Assembly (NCBI GenBank): GCA_027924585.1
Contig: BSBM01000386.1
Location: 3,172,001-3,236,000, forward strand
Direction of reading: 5' to 3'
From: Larix kaempferi
Taxonomy: Eukaryota > Streptophyta > Pinopsida > Pinales > Pinaceae
DNA length: 64,000 bases
Position numbers and translations under genes: made by a program
The notes under the pieces: model-generated
What the model saw: only the letters and a program-made list of their open reading frames with translations
The model's database searches: none
Told to the model about the DNA's origin: nothing
Shown here: in pieces, positions 21,102 to 31,782 of the stretch
Position numbering within the stretch: the stretch's first letter is position 1
Layout: every line of letters starts with the position of its first letter

Positions 21102-22951
21102 CTAGGCGAAGACATCACGAAACTCTTGGAAGAGTTTCTTATATGCTTGAGTTTCCACTTGAGTGCAAGATGCACCTAGCGAGATGAGCTCAGGTTTTCC
21201 AGGTGTGTTGGAAATGTCGATTTGGAAAATGGGGGAAATGTTTGACATGTTCCCTTCCTCAAAGGCATCAGGAGCAGGAATAGGATCCTTAAGCCAGTCG
21301 ACTTTGGTGGGGAGGAAATCTTTGGACTCGACTGCAAACTGGGTAGCTGTGGTGGAGGACTCTTCTGGGAGGAAGTACGAACGATGGTGCATGTCTTCCC
21401 AGGGGTAATCAGGGGCAGTAAGAGCCTCTAAAATTTTCTCATCACTATGGAAGTAATCTGACCATAAGTCAACGGGTTCTGGTTTGTATGTTGTCGAGAT
21501 CATGTAGATGGTGTTAATCTCTCTCGATGAGGATGATACGGGAGGGTAGATTTCCTCGATTGTAGGGGGCGCCGTTTCAAGGTCCAAATTATTCATCTCG
21601 TAGAGAGCTGCTCTGTAATTTGGGATATCAGGACAGTGATGTGAGTAGTGGCCGTAAATACCGCATATCGCACAAGGGTGGTTGGTACGCAGTGATTTGT
21701 CACGAGGCATGGGGTTTGAGTCGATTTTGACAACCGGGATGTTGGGGTCGTCGTCAAGCATTTGCATGTGTTCTTGTAATGCAGGTAACTGTGGAAATTG
21801 ATGGGTTGGATGGCCTAACTCATCACACAATGAGCATTTTGGAGGAGCACGGAATACGGGGGGAGGTTTAACTGCCTTGGGTGGGGGTACCGCAGTGTAT
21901 GGTTGTGGGCCTCTGACCCCAGTGGGCCTGATGAGAGGAGGGGGATTCGTAGATGATGAAGGAGTAGTGATACCGGGAGGTGGTTGAGTAGAAGTGACAA
22001 TGGGTTGCACCGGTTGCAGGATGACATTTGGTGTTAGCAGGGGAACGGGAGGCGAAATGTACCACACGGGTAATCCCAATGTTAACCCGGGGAGACTAAG
22101 GGTAGCCATAACCGGAGCGCTTACTACGCCCGGGGGAGGGAATAGAAAGGGGATGGTGTGGATGGGTGTAACACCAATGTGACTAGGGACCAATGGTGGT
22201 TTAGGTAACAAGGATGATTGATTGTTAGGTGTTTGTGTATTGTGGGAAAGAGTACAGAGGTTAGCGACGTGTGTCTCCGGTGACGGTGGTGGAATAGATT
22301 GGAATGTAGAAGTCATCGGCGTGTCGGAGTAAAGTTCGGGTCCCACGGAGGAAACAAACGAGGTAGTTGCACCACAAACAGGTTGTTTAACCATAGGGAG
22401 AACATTTTCAGGTGCGGTGGGTGCCTTGGGATCGTAATAGGTAAGTTGGTTGACCTTGACCACGCGTCCCTCATGGGGGAACATCATAGTACGGAAAACA
22501 GATGAAGCAACCGCCCGCATGGTATACATGTAGCTGCGACCAAGTAAGAGGTTATAATCGAGTTGTGCATTGATGACCTCAATGTCAATGAGCACGGTTT
22601 TACCCGCCATCTAGACGGGGATATTGGCTAAGAGACCTTGGGGTTGAGCCAAACGGCCGTCGTGGCTCGCAACGCAGTGGTGGACTGCTGGAGAGTAGGG
22701 TATCCCAACTTCTGCCAAACGAATGTGGACATAACGCATGTAGAGGCCCCTTCATCGATAATGCACCGATGGATGACAAGATTCCGAATGGAAACGGAAA
22801 CTTGGAATGCTAAAGTGGAAGGCAAGCGTGGTTCGGATTGGTCTGAATCGAATGCCATCAATTGTGAATCATTGGGGTCAATAGCGCCAATGGCAGAGAG
22901 TAAATTCTTGCGCTGTGAAGGACATTTTTTTAAGACTTCTAAAGTAGACAT
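21102..22951 (-). pseudogene. Element B protease and zinc-knuckle linker
   Basis: Protease: HRCIIDEGASTCVMSTFVW at about 22710-22762, followed by LLLGRSYMYTM downstream of a frameshift and a TAG (both near 22610-22660). The active triad reads Asp-Glu-Gly instead of Asp-Thr/Ser-Gly, as in A. The 502-codon stretch 21102-22610 then forms a Pro-rich linker with two zinc-knuckle-like motifs: CSLCDELGHPTHQF at 21795-21836 (last Cys is Phe) and CAICGIYGHYSHHC at 21633-21674 (complete CCHC). It ends in the RT lead-in FRDVFA. Such motifs between protease and RT are unusual for gypsy elements. Confidence 0.75.
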
Positions 22952-22977
22952 GGCTGCAGGAGACTGGGCTAAGTCAT

Positions 22978-25521
22978 CTACAATGTTGTAATTCGACGCA
23001 GCACGAGCATTGGGATTATGTTGATGTGACGAAGTGGGAAGCGAGGTGCTTTAGAAGTGCCATCGAGTGGACCCGAAGGTATACATAACGTCTGATCTAT
23101 GGGATGGATGTTAGTGTTCTTGTCGGCGGGAGGGGCTTCAGGGGTGGAGCCATATTGGTTCCGGTAGGTTTGGAGGTTGGCATATGCGGATGACATCATC
23201 AACAAGTGGTGGGTATCTGAATCGAACATGGGTTGATCAGGAGCGGCATAAGTGATTTGTTGTGGTGGCGCGTTGCCCTGAGGGGGAGCTAACGACTGAG
23301 TGTTCACTACGCCTTGGGTTGGAAAGGGGTTTTGCAGCACCAAAGGTTGATGTTGAGGTGGTGGAGGGTTGGGTGGCGGCTGAGGAGCTGCATGTCCTTG
23401 ACGATGGGCATCGTCAGTCCAGAGTTGCCGAGCTCGCTCTAAATGTGGGCAAGCATGTGTGTAATGGCCATAGACCCCGCAAATAGAACAAGGATGGTTT
23501 GTTCTGAGGTTATTGTTTTTTGGATGCCTGGGATTACGATCCGGATTCTGGTTGGGAGGAGCAGCGTTGTTATTTTGCGGAGGATTGGGAGGTGGAGGAC
23601 CTTGATGATGTTGTTGGTTGTTTCCGCGGTTACGTCCTCTTCCATGGTTTTGTTGCCCACCCTGGTTGCGCTGGTTGTTTTGGTACTGGGGCTGATTGTG
23701 TTGTGTGTACACTTGCCCTTGGGCATCGGGAGGATTTTGGTTTGCCGCAAGTGTGGGAGCAGGTTGCGGTGCATAGTAAGTAGGCGGGGCTGGAGGTGGT
23801 CCAGTTACCTGCTGGGGTTGTTGGTAACCCTGAGCTATTGGAGGTGTTGAGCTAGCTGTCGCAGCTTGTTGTGGGTAATACATTGGTTAAGGTGCAGCTG
23901 GGGGGGCGTATGCGGGTGGTACATGACCAAAGCACTGAGGTGGACATGAGGGTCCATGGGTATAGTGGTGATGTGCCATGGGAGCATATGAATTGGTTGC
24001 TCCAGATTGAGATGTAGCCTGCGAAAGGTCGGGACCATGGCTAGGATGTGCAATGGAAAAGGGTTGGGGATGCGAGGCCATACGACCAATGATGCCATCT
24101 GTGCCATGGGATGCCCCCGGTGCATCGTGTTGGGATGACTCACCCCGAGGGGCGTCTGGTATAATGGTATACAGATAACCCGACTGGGCGTAAATGAGGT
24201 CAAACTATTGGGCTTTGAGGATGGCCTCTTCTTCAGACTGGGGTCGTTCGGATGCCACATCCTTGGAAATGAGAGGAAGGAGGGATTTGAGAAACCAATC
24301 TAAGAAGATACGGCCGTCTAACTTGATTTTGCAGAGGCTTCAACGTCGACGCCACTCATGAATGTGGTCAGTGATGTGGGTGGCCGTGTTCTGTCTGCAA
24401 GACAGTAGGATCTCGACTCCCACATCATAGCGGACAGGTAACTGAAAGAACTGCAGGAAGGTTGAGGAAAGGGAGGTAAAGGTGGTAAGGGTCCCATGGG
24501 GCTGCTCGATATACCACTTAGCTGCAGAGCCAGTGAAGGTGCACTGTAACAGACGGAGGCGGACAGAGTCGTCCACTATGGAGTTGGAGGAACACCATAG
24601 ATGGAAGGACATAATATGGTTCTGGGGGTCTTCACCTGCCTTGCCCTCAAACTTAGGGATGTCGAAGGGGAGTTTGGTGGGCATGTGAGGCCACGCAGGG
24701 TCGTGTCTGATAGGATCATTGGTTAACCTAGCTAAGTCTGGTAAGTTCAGACTCGCCATGTACGGTAAGCTAGCAGATGGATGTGGCGTAGTGACTGGGA
24801 CATGACTAGTCATGGTGGTATGATGTAGGGGTCCACTAGCGCCTAAGGGTATGCTAGGTATTGAAGGTATGTGTCGTCCAATAGCTGTGGTCTGGTATGG
24901 GCCAGCATTTCCAAGTGCAACATGGGTTACACCAGGGTTAGGAATAGTAGTAGGGATTCCTGGGATATGGGTTGTGGAAATGAGAGGGGGTGTGACCCCT
25001 ATGTTCAGCATACCCATAATAGGAGGTGGTCCTGTATTGGGCATTCCTAAAAATGGAGTGTCCCCCATATTAGGCATACCCAGGGGGGTGGTTGTTGCTA
25101 TGGATGGCACCACAGTAGAAGGGTCTGTGGATGTATCACCTATGGTGCTGGTAAAAAGTGGGTCGAATTGTGTCCCAGCCATGAGGTTGGTTGGTAATAA
25201 CTCGGTAGGGTTTTTGGATTCTGCCTCAAAATCAGATGTGGATTGAGGTGTGTCAGAATTGGATGACTGTCTGTTCGACCGACGATGTGTGAAGTCAAGG
25301 GATAAGGCTCGACGTCGGTGACGTGGAGAGCCAAGTAGACTGGACTCTGGGAGTTCGCCCTGAAGACGACGAGAGCGTCTAAAATTCTCAATGGTGAGAA
25401 ATAAGTTTTGGTGTAAAAATCTTCTGTGTAAGATGGTAATGTATAAAAAACTCAAAACCCTAATGCAACCAAGGGTGCAAAAAGGGGAGTGAAAATAAAG
25501 GCTCTCAGGCCAAAAAATCAA
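22978..25521 (-). pseudogene. gag: Element B gag
   Basis: N-terminal part 24340-25521 holds a retrotransposon gag (capsid) domain: PFDIPKFEGKAGEDPQNHI through SAAKWYIEQ and FFQLPVRYD. The first ATG in frame is at 25182 (MAGTQFDPL), but the homologous-looking text RRSRRLQGELPE lies upstream, so the true start is uncertain; no ATG precedes it. In the same frame three stops follow (TGA near 24340, TAG near 24206, TAA near 23887), each explainable by one C-to-T change. The C-terminal part has a Pro/Gln/Asn-rich tract and a complete zinc knuckle CSICGVYGHYTHAC at 23449-23490. A single-base frameshift near 23020 separates it from protease. Confidence 0.85.
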
Positions 25522-27056
25522 CCTAAAAAAGCACTTATTATAGCAGCTGTGCTATAATAAGTGTAGGGATGCAAAAAATGGTCAGAGTACCAACAGGCAA
25601 ACAACTTCTAGAAAAAAGAGGTGCTACTAGACCAAAGGTGGATTGTATCATGCAAACACCTAACTAAAAGTATTGTGAATCAACAAACGATATTCTCTGC
25701 AAGGTGATGAAATCCAAGTCAGACAATATTGAGTGTTGAATCAACGGCTAGATATCCCCCTACCAGGAGGGACACCGGGTAATCAATCCTAAAGAATGGA
25801 AACTAGGATACTCCGTTCATGACACGTCCAGAAAAGGTAAATCTACCGTTTGGTCCTTTTACCGCAATACCCCCATACAGGGATATCCTGAGAACTGCGA
25901 ATGGTAGCCTTCGGTTACTGAATGGATTTCGGTATTCCACTCAGGCTTCCGGAACCATCCTCGCGACTTCAACCCTCCTAGGGGAGAGGCCTTCCGATAA
26001 ACTGGTTATGACTGTGCCAAAAAATACTAGGAGATTTTGGTTCCCTAATGGACAACAGCTATGTCTCAAATGTAATAACTGAGGGGTGTTATTGGAACAC
26101 CTATCCCCTCAATACTACCTAGCTACAAAGTTCTTTTAAGTGTTCCCCAAGTGGGGTTAAAAGTGGGTTGAAGTTAGGGTAAATTTTAAGGCTCAGTTTA
26201 AATTATGTGTTTGAGTGGGTGCACGTGTGGTATTTTAAACTGAAATTGAAAAAGTAAATGCTTTGCAGAAAATATTCAAAAAACAAAGGATCTTTTGAAA
26301 TAGTAAAGCAAATATTATGACTTTTTCAAGAAATAAATGGATTTCTTTTTCAAAAATTGCTATGGGCAAAATATCAAGGAAGTAAACAGCAAAATTTTTA
26401 TCTAGATAAAATGCAAAATAAATCCTTCTTTCAATTTCTGAAAATTTTTAAAAAGACTTTTTCAAAGGTGCATTCTAAATAGTAAAATTTTTTTATGGCT
26501 GTAAACAATGCAGGAATTTTAATACTGTAAAATGTGCTATGGGGGCAAAAAATACAGTAAAAAATTAATTTTTTAAACGGATTGGCCGAATGGAAAAAAT
26601 TGTCATCGCGGGTTTTGACAGAACAGCCGCGATGGACTGCACGGGTTTCTGTCGCACAGTTGCGATGGGCAGCGCGGGTTTTAGCTGCGAAGCCGCGATG
26701 CGTAGCGTGGGATTTCGTCACGTAGTCGCGATGTGCAGCGCGAAAAATGTCCGCGAAGCCGCGATGTGCAGCGCGCTAATTGGCCGCGAAGCCGCGGTGA
26801 ACCGCGCGGAAAAGGGCCGCGTAGTCGCGATGAGCCGCGTGACTGTTGGGAAAAAAGCCGTGAGGCGAAAGCCGTACGCGGACGCCGAAAAATGAACCCA
26901 AAAATTGAGAATTTCGGGATGTTAATGGTAATAAAATGGGCCAATATCTAGAACAACAATGGATCTGCTGTCTAGGGTGGTAGATCTATGAATTAAACTA
27001 ACTAATACTAACAAAAACGAAGATCTAAAGCAAAAGTGAGATCTAAAAATTCGAAA
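25522..27056 (-). other. Element B 5' leader
   Basis: About 1.5 kb between primer binding site and gag has no coding homology. It is AT-rich except for a CpG-rich 33-bp tandem array at 26603-26856. A long leader is typical of Tat/Ogre-type elements. Confidence 0.7.
26603..26856 (-). repeat. 33-bp CpG-rich tandem array in element B leader, seven units
   Basis: Units start at 26626, 26659, 26692, 26725, 26758, 26791 and 26824, each beginning GYYGCGRTG; a partial unit precedes them. The period is exactly 33 bp in all six steps, so an 11-codon repeat would stay in frame on either strand. CpG density is far above the surrounding AT-rich DNA. Confidence 0.9.
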
Positions 27057-27071
27057 CCAGCGCAGTCGCCA
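27057..27071 (-). promoter_or_regulatory. Element B primer binding site
   Basis: On the minus strand, five bases inside the 5' LTR, the sequence reads TGGCGACTGCGCTGG. It starts with the TGG that pairs with a tRNA CCA end. Tat/Ogre elements commonly use an Arg tRNA with a TGGCGAC-type site; that assignment is from memory and unverified. Confidence 0.6.
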
Positions 27072-27076
27072 AAAAC

Positions 27077-27759
27077 TGTTGGCTTGGTTTTGCAACCAAG
27101 CTTAGTGCTATGGGCACATGCTAACTAGTAGCAGCAGTGTCAAATATTAAAGCAAAAACAAATGTAAATCTAAAACTAAAACTAAACTAGCATGTGCATT
27201 TGAATTGAAAACAAGAACAAGAAATAGAGAAAATAAATTTGTATTGAAAATGGGGGCAAGCAAGTGCTTGCAATGATAATACCTCCAAATGGTGAAGGTT
27301 GTTGAGTAGCTCCAAGGGTGAGCAGCTCCAAACTCCAAAGGGTCCTTTCTCCAAGGTAGCTACAATGGCCAAAAGCTCATGGGAGATTTTGGCAGCATGA
27401 GGATAGGATGATGGATGGATGTAAAGTGAGGAGCCCCTACCACCTTTTTATAGTTTTTGGTGGTGGGGAATACCATTATGGTTTTGACCAACATGGTTTA
27501 GGTACTTTTTCCTCCTTTTTCCTTTTTTGAATATTTTGAATATTTTTATTCCCTTTTTAATATTTTTGGGAATTTTGGACCCTTTTTGAGGGTTTTTTAT
27601 GCTTTTTTAGGAAAAATACTCATTTTGAGTGGAAAAAGGGGTGTATTAAGGTCTTTTGGTGACCTTTTGGTGGCTTTAGAGGCTCAAATGGTGGAAAAGT
27701 GGACAAATGGGTCATGTGAATAAGGAAATGAGCTAGTGAGCACTTTTTAGGTGTTAACA
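27077..27759 (-). repeat. Element B 5' LTR (right copy, 683 bp)
   Basis: Same ends as the left LTR. Lacks 18 bp found in the left copy; otherwise about seven single-base differences. Minus-strand TATA box at 27443-27452. Flanked by TSD AGTCT at 27760-27764. Confidence 0.95.
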
Positions 27760-27764
27760 AGTCT

Positions 27765-28143
27765 GTTCTCCCTATTGACTGTCAGATTTATGCCTTACAT
27801 ATTGTTGTTGATCTTCTCCCGGATACCTCACCTCTTGAGAAGCATTTTCTCTTGTTCGATCAAGAAGATGAAGATCGTCGGGAATCCTTACAAATAATTG
27901 AGGCCGCCAAACATCGATCCAAAGCCCATTATGATACATGCGTCCATCCTCACACCTTCAAAGAAGGATACCTCATGCTTGTTTATGACCAAGATCATGA
28001 AAAGCATGGAAAAGGAAAGTTCGAAGCCATGTGGCAAGGCCCATATGTTGTCCAAACTTGTCTCAACAAGGGGGCATACATCCTCACCAATTATGAAGGA
28101 CACCCTTTGACCAACCCTCGCAACAGATTGTACCTCAAATGAT
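27765..28143 (+). pseudogene. Element A integrase, C-terminal part
   Basis: The frame left at 8114 resumes here with a segment matching B's integrase C-terminus (DQEDEDRRESLQIIEAAKHR, HTFKEGYLMLVYDQ, FEAMWQGPYVVQT, NRLYLK). An open stretch covers 27852-28142. It is less damaged than the integrase core upstream. The domain stops at the same place as in B. Confidence 0.82.
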
Positions 28144-28254
28144 TTTACCCTTAACCCCACCATACCCACTAATATGTGTTGTATAGTTTGCCTTCTTTTC
28201 ATTTTCCACTTTTTTCCTTTTAATCCTTACAGTTTGCTTCCATAATTGACACCA

Positions 28255-28683
28255 AATGGATCCTGTTCTCCCAGTCTATGTCGATTTCGCTGACGGCTCA
28301 ATTCGATGGTTCCTAACCTGGCCTCAGAAGCTTGGGTGTTGTATTCTCCCTCACACAAGTTGATCCACCTCGACGGAGTGTGTATCAATGCTTCCACCAA
28401 TAACCAGGTTAAGTACGATGTTTTGACCGGTCTCTTGATTGCTACCCTTTAGATGGGCATTAGTCACCTTCGTGTGTTTCTAGACTCCGAACTCCTTGTC
28501 TCCCATCTCAACATCTTTTACTAGGTACGCGATCCTTGCCTTTTTAGAAATTTTTTGCATAGAAAACAACTAATTAGAGAGTTTGAATTTATTACCTTCA
28601 ACCATGTCCCACGAATTCAGAATAGTGTTGCAAACCAAATGGCTAACAAAATTCTAGAATGGCATATCAATCACAACATATAG
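28255..28683 (+). pseudogene. Element A second RNase H (archaeal/plant-type, aRNH), downstream of integrase
   Basis: About 143 codons with one frameshift and three stops encode an RNase H of the kind acquired by Tat elements: FADGSIRWFLTW, LDGVCINASTNNQVKYDVL, GISHLRVFLDSELLVSHLN, then FRNFLHRKQLI, FITFNHVPRIQNSVANQMAN and a tail ILEWHINH. Expected catalytic residues: DGS and DSE are present, the Glu of TNNxxEY is Lys, and the final Asp (normally xxADxLA) is Asn. Position after integrase, with its own start-like MDPVLP at 28257, is the notable point. Absent from element B. Confident as a homolog by pattern; not checked by search. Confidence 0.72.
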
Positions 28684-29680
28684 GAATTAAAACATAAAAA
28701 TTCATCATCATATCATTTTGCATTCACATGCACATATACAAATCATATAGGCATACACTATCATATAAAAGACTCATCATCATAATATATAAACCAAAAG
28801 TGCATCCACGTCCATATTTATATCATCAAAATGTAATAGTTTACATCATAACATAAGCATCACTACATAGAGGATCGCCAAAAACTTCCTCGTCCTAACA
28901 ATACTACCTGAGTACAAACATTCCCCATGATCATCGCATTGGGGGGAAGTTCCATAAACTGCCTAGTCATCTGAGTCCTCTATGTCATCGTCATTGTCCT
29001 CCTGTAGACACATGTCAAAACCCCCACTCAATACCACACACTACCACAAAGTCCCCTCCAGGGCCATAGCACCACTGTTGGGAAGAAAAGCACACTCAGA
29101 GTGTGCATTTCTACCTAACAAACATGCTTTTCATCTCGAAAATTGCTCTCCTAGAGTGCTCCTATCAGACCCACAGTCGCGCTCGGAGCACGCTTTTCTA
29201 CGAGGAATGCGCGCTCCACAAGCGCGCCTATTTATCCAACATCTGTGCTTAGAGCATGCTTTTCCTAGAGGAAGACATACTCCACAAGCGCACCTGTTTG
29301 GCCAAAAACCGCGCTCGGGGTGCACCTTTTCCCTCGAAAATCATGCTCTATTGTGTTTTTTCCCTAGCACAACACACCAAGGCACCCCAGAGGCTCAACT
29401 CCAAAAAATCCACCATGAAAATTGACAAAAACGGTGTCAAGAGTTACCTGGAAGTCACAGAAGTTGATTCCACCTGATAGAATGAGACAAATCATAACTT
29501 CATTTTTTGGGCCCCTCCACACTCCTACCACTTCAAACAGTGAAAATGACATGTGGAGGTGGGCTCCCTTTCTATTTATAGCCCATTTTGGCCTCTTTTC
29601 TTTCTTTGATAATTCTGGAGTCCTCTGACTTCCATTTTTCGCACCGTTTGCACCGTCGGACTTAGAATTCTGTGTCCATG
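28684..29680 (+). other. Element A spacer between second RNase H and 3' repeats
   Basis: AT-rich 28684-29080, then a GC-rich 33-bp-period array (29178-29345), then a segment with a minus-strand TATAAATAG at 29570-29578. Element B has nothing corresponding. It could be part of the original element or an insertion, for example an LTR fragment; I cannot decide. Confidence 0.4.
29178..29345 (+). repeat. 33-bp period array in element A, arranged in 66-bp pairs
   Basis: Unit starts fall at 29178, 29210, 29243, 29276 and 29310. Odd and even units differ (GCTCGGAGCACGCTTTTC versus CTCCACAAGCGC), giving a 66-bp higher-order repeat. The period and CpG-rich style match the leader array of element B, but sequence identity is weak. 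Confidence 0.65.
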
Positions 29681-30545
29681 ATGATGCTTGAGATTATTTC
29701 TCGATCTCACTTCCCCTTTTTTTAGTCCTTTCTTTCGCATCCTCCACCTCGATTTGTGTGCCATCAGGTACGTCGATGGTTCTTGGTATCTTTTTACTGT
29801 TTTGTCCATTGCGTCCTATTCACAAGCCCTTCGCTTCATCCAAACTGTAGTTATTGCGTTGTTTTTCCACCATTCATCTACATGCAAGGAGGAACCATCA
29901 ATGGTCCACCTCACCTTTTTATTGGTCCACTCATACCTATCCCTTCTTTTGAACACTTCCTCCTTGCTTGACTTTTATATATGTTCGGTATACGTTTATC
30001 CCTTTTCTGGGCCGAGTAGCTCCTTTACGAAAAAGGCACTTAGGGATTTTTTAAAGCTCTTTTCTTACTCCTTAAAGAATGAAAAGATTGTCTAGCAATC
30101 TTGCTTCCTTTCATGCTCATTAAACTATCTTAAAGGGCGTCTATCTGGTATAAGTTTAACCCTTTTCTGGACCTGGTAGACTAATTATGAAAAAAGAATA
30201 CTCTAATTGCATTAACAGCTAGAAGATTTCTCCATTGCATACTTTTATGCTTTTTTGGGATTTGGGGACTAACACACGAAAAATAACCCCCTATCGTATT
30301 CTTATTGCTTTCAGACTCTCTAAAATTGAAAGCGACCATGATCTTTCATCGTCCTAGGATCATATAAACCCACACGACGGTATCTTCTCATCATCTCATA
30401 TTCTTCTTATTGCTTTTAGACTCCTTAAAATTGAAGGCATCCACGAGCATGCACCATCCTGGGCTTGTACAAATCCATACGTCGGTATCATATTGAGCAC
30501 ACTTCTATCCATTCTTCAAGCTCCTTAAAGCATGAAGAATGCCCG
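29681..30545 (+). other. Element A 3' region with the conserved stem-loop series
   Basis: Begins with one unit equivalent to B's 150-bp repeat, then carries stem-loops matching those of B: 30001-30036, 30058-30086, 30107-30137, 30171-30196, 30250-30282 (weak), 30307-30333, 30411-30438 and 30511-30541. Several stems have decayed by one or two mismatches; the last (ATTCTTCA/TGAAGAAT) is perfect although its sequence differs from B. Confidence 0.6.
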
Positions 30546-31782
30546 AATAGTTCCTCTCGATGCCAAAACCGATCACATCTAGTCCCACCATTATGGCAGC
30601 ACCCCTAGTATGGTCTACTTTGTTCAGAGTATTCTGCAATGTGTCACCCTTAGATTCTTTTGATCTCACTCAAGGTTTCCCTCATTGAAGCCACAATCCT
30701 TGATCCCTTAAGCTATGATTCCCTTCCCCCAAGGTCAGTTTCATATGCTATCAAGTCATCCCAGCCATCATACTCTAAAAAAAGGAAGTTTGTGTCCCCC
30801 CACTCTGTGACCCTCGTGCCCCTCCCAGTATGTTAGTATCACATCCAGTACTATCACATCTTTGTTGTACACCTCACACTCCGATCAAGGAAACATCATT
30901 TCCTTGGTAATTTCAGGTCTGCCTTTGTCGACACCAACACATATATTCCAAAGGATAGACCTAGATGCCCCTATACCTTGGACTCGTCTCCATCGGTGGT
31001 GAGTGCCTACGGACCATCCGAGAGGAGTCCTTAGTGCCTCTTAGAATTTTTTTTTTCACGTGTTCGAATTCAACTCCATTATCGCACCGTTGATATTCGT
31101 ACAGGGTATTGGTCCCATCAGTTATTGGTCGAAGACCCTAGATGCCCCTTGACTCTAGCACATTGGTGAGTCTATTCAGAACCCCCATTTGTATGTTCTT
31201 ATGGATATCCAGGCTGCATTGGCGACTGTGTTTGGAATCCCTCAGTTCCGTGTTTCCTTGAGTATCCAGTTCAGATGCAGTTTAGTGTACCATTGAGATT
31301 CTGACTCTCAGTTGTTGAGTCCATGTAGTTGTTGGACCCCTTCAGATCCAACAGTGCATCAGTTGTTATGATACCGCATTCAAGATGGATGCCATTGTTC
31401 CCAGTTCCAACTCTTCAGATAAGTCATGGTTGGACCATGAGTATGTCCCAGATTTGTGTCCCCTCTAGACCATTATGATATACACATCAGTTCTCTATGT
31501 ATTGTTCAGGTCCCCTTTGGGCCTTACCATTAGTTGTATATCTTGATAAGAGCATGGGAATGCCCACCTCGTCCATATATTTGTGATTATATGTTCATCA
31601 TCCATTATTGAGGTGATGCATTTCTAGTTGTAGCCCTTGCAGTGTGTATGAGGCACATGTTTCGGTCTCCAACCGTTTTTTTCTCTCCACCATCACAGTG
31701 CTCACACCCATGGAAAAATTCAGAACCTATGATGTCTATCATCCATACAATGAGATCTTTCCCTCACACATCAGGGTTAATC
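30546..31782 (+). other. Element A distal 3' region
   Basis: Matches B's 16641-17219 and 8831-9434 in blocks, ending in a decayed polypurine tract just before 31783 (TCAGGGTTAATC versus CAGGGGGCAATC in B). No gene recognised. Confidence 0.6.

Larger units (their letters stand above)
8115..27759 (-). mobile_element. Element B: Tat-like Ty3/gypsy retrotransposon, nested in A
   Basis: B has two LTRs, TG...CA ends, a 5-bp TSD, a primer binding site, a polypurine tract and a gag-protease-linker-RT-RNase H-integrase order on the minus strand. Without element C it is about 12.4 kb. The LTRs differ by about seven substitutions plus one 18-bp indel by my count, so it inserted recently. The polyprotein has about eight in-frame stops and two single-base frameshifts. 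It lacks the downstream second RNase H seen in A. Tandem repeats occur in both the leader and the 3' region. It is about the best-preserved element in the window but cannot make a full polyprotein. Confidence 0.93.

Noticed and set aside
26590-26895. 101-codon plus-strand open stretch with 11-residue repeats as a repeat protein
   Set aside because: It lies antisense to the element B leader and follows directly from the 33-bp array; no start context or homology.
29688-30095. 135-codon open stretch in element A 3' region as a membrane protein
   Set aside because: The region is the noncoding 3' repeat and stem-loop zone shared with element B, where the frame is not kept.
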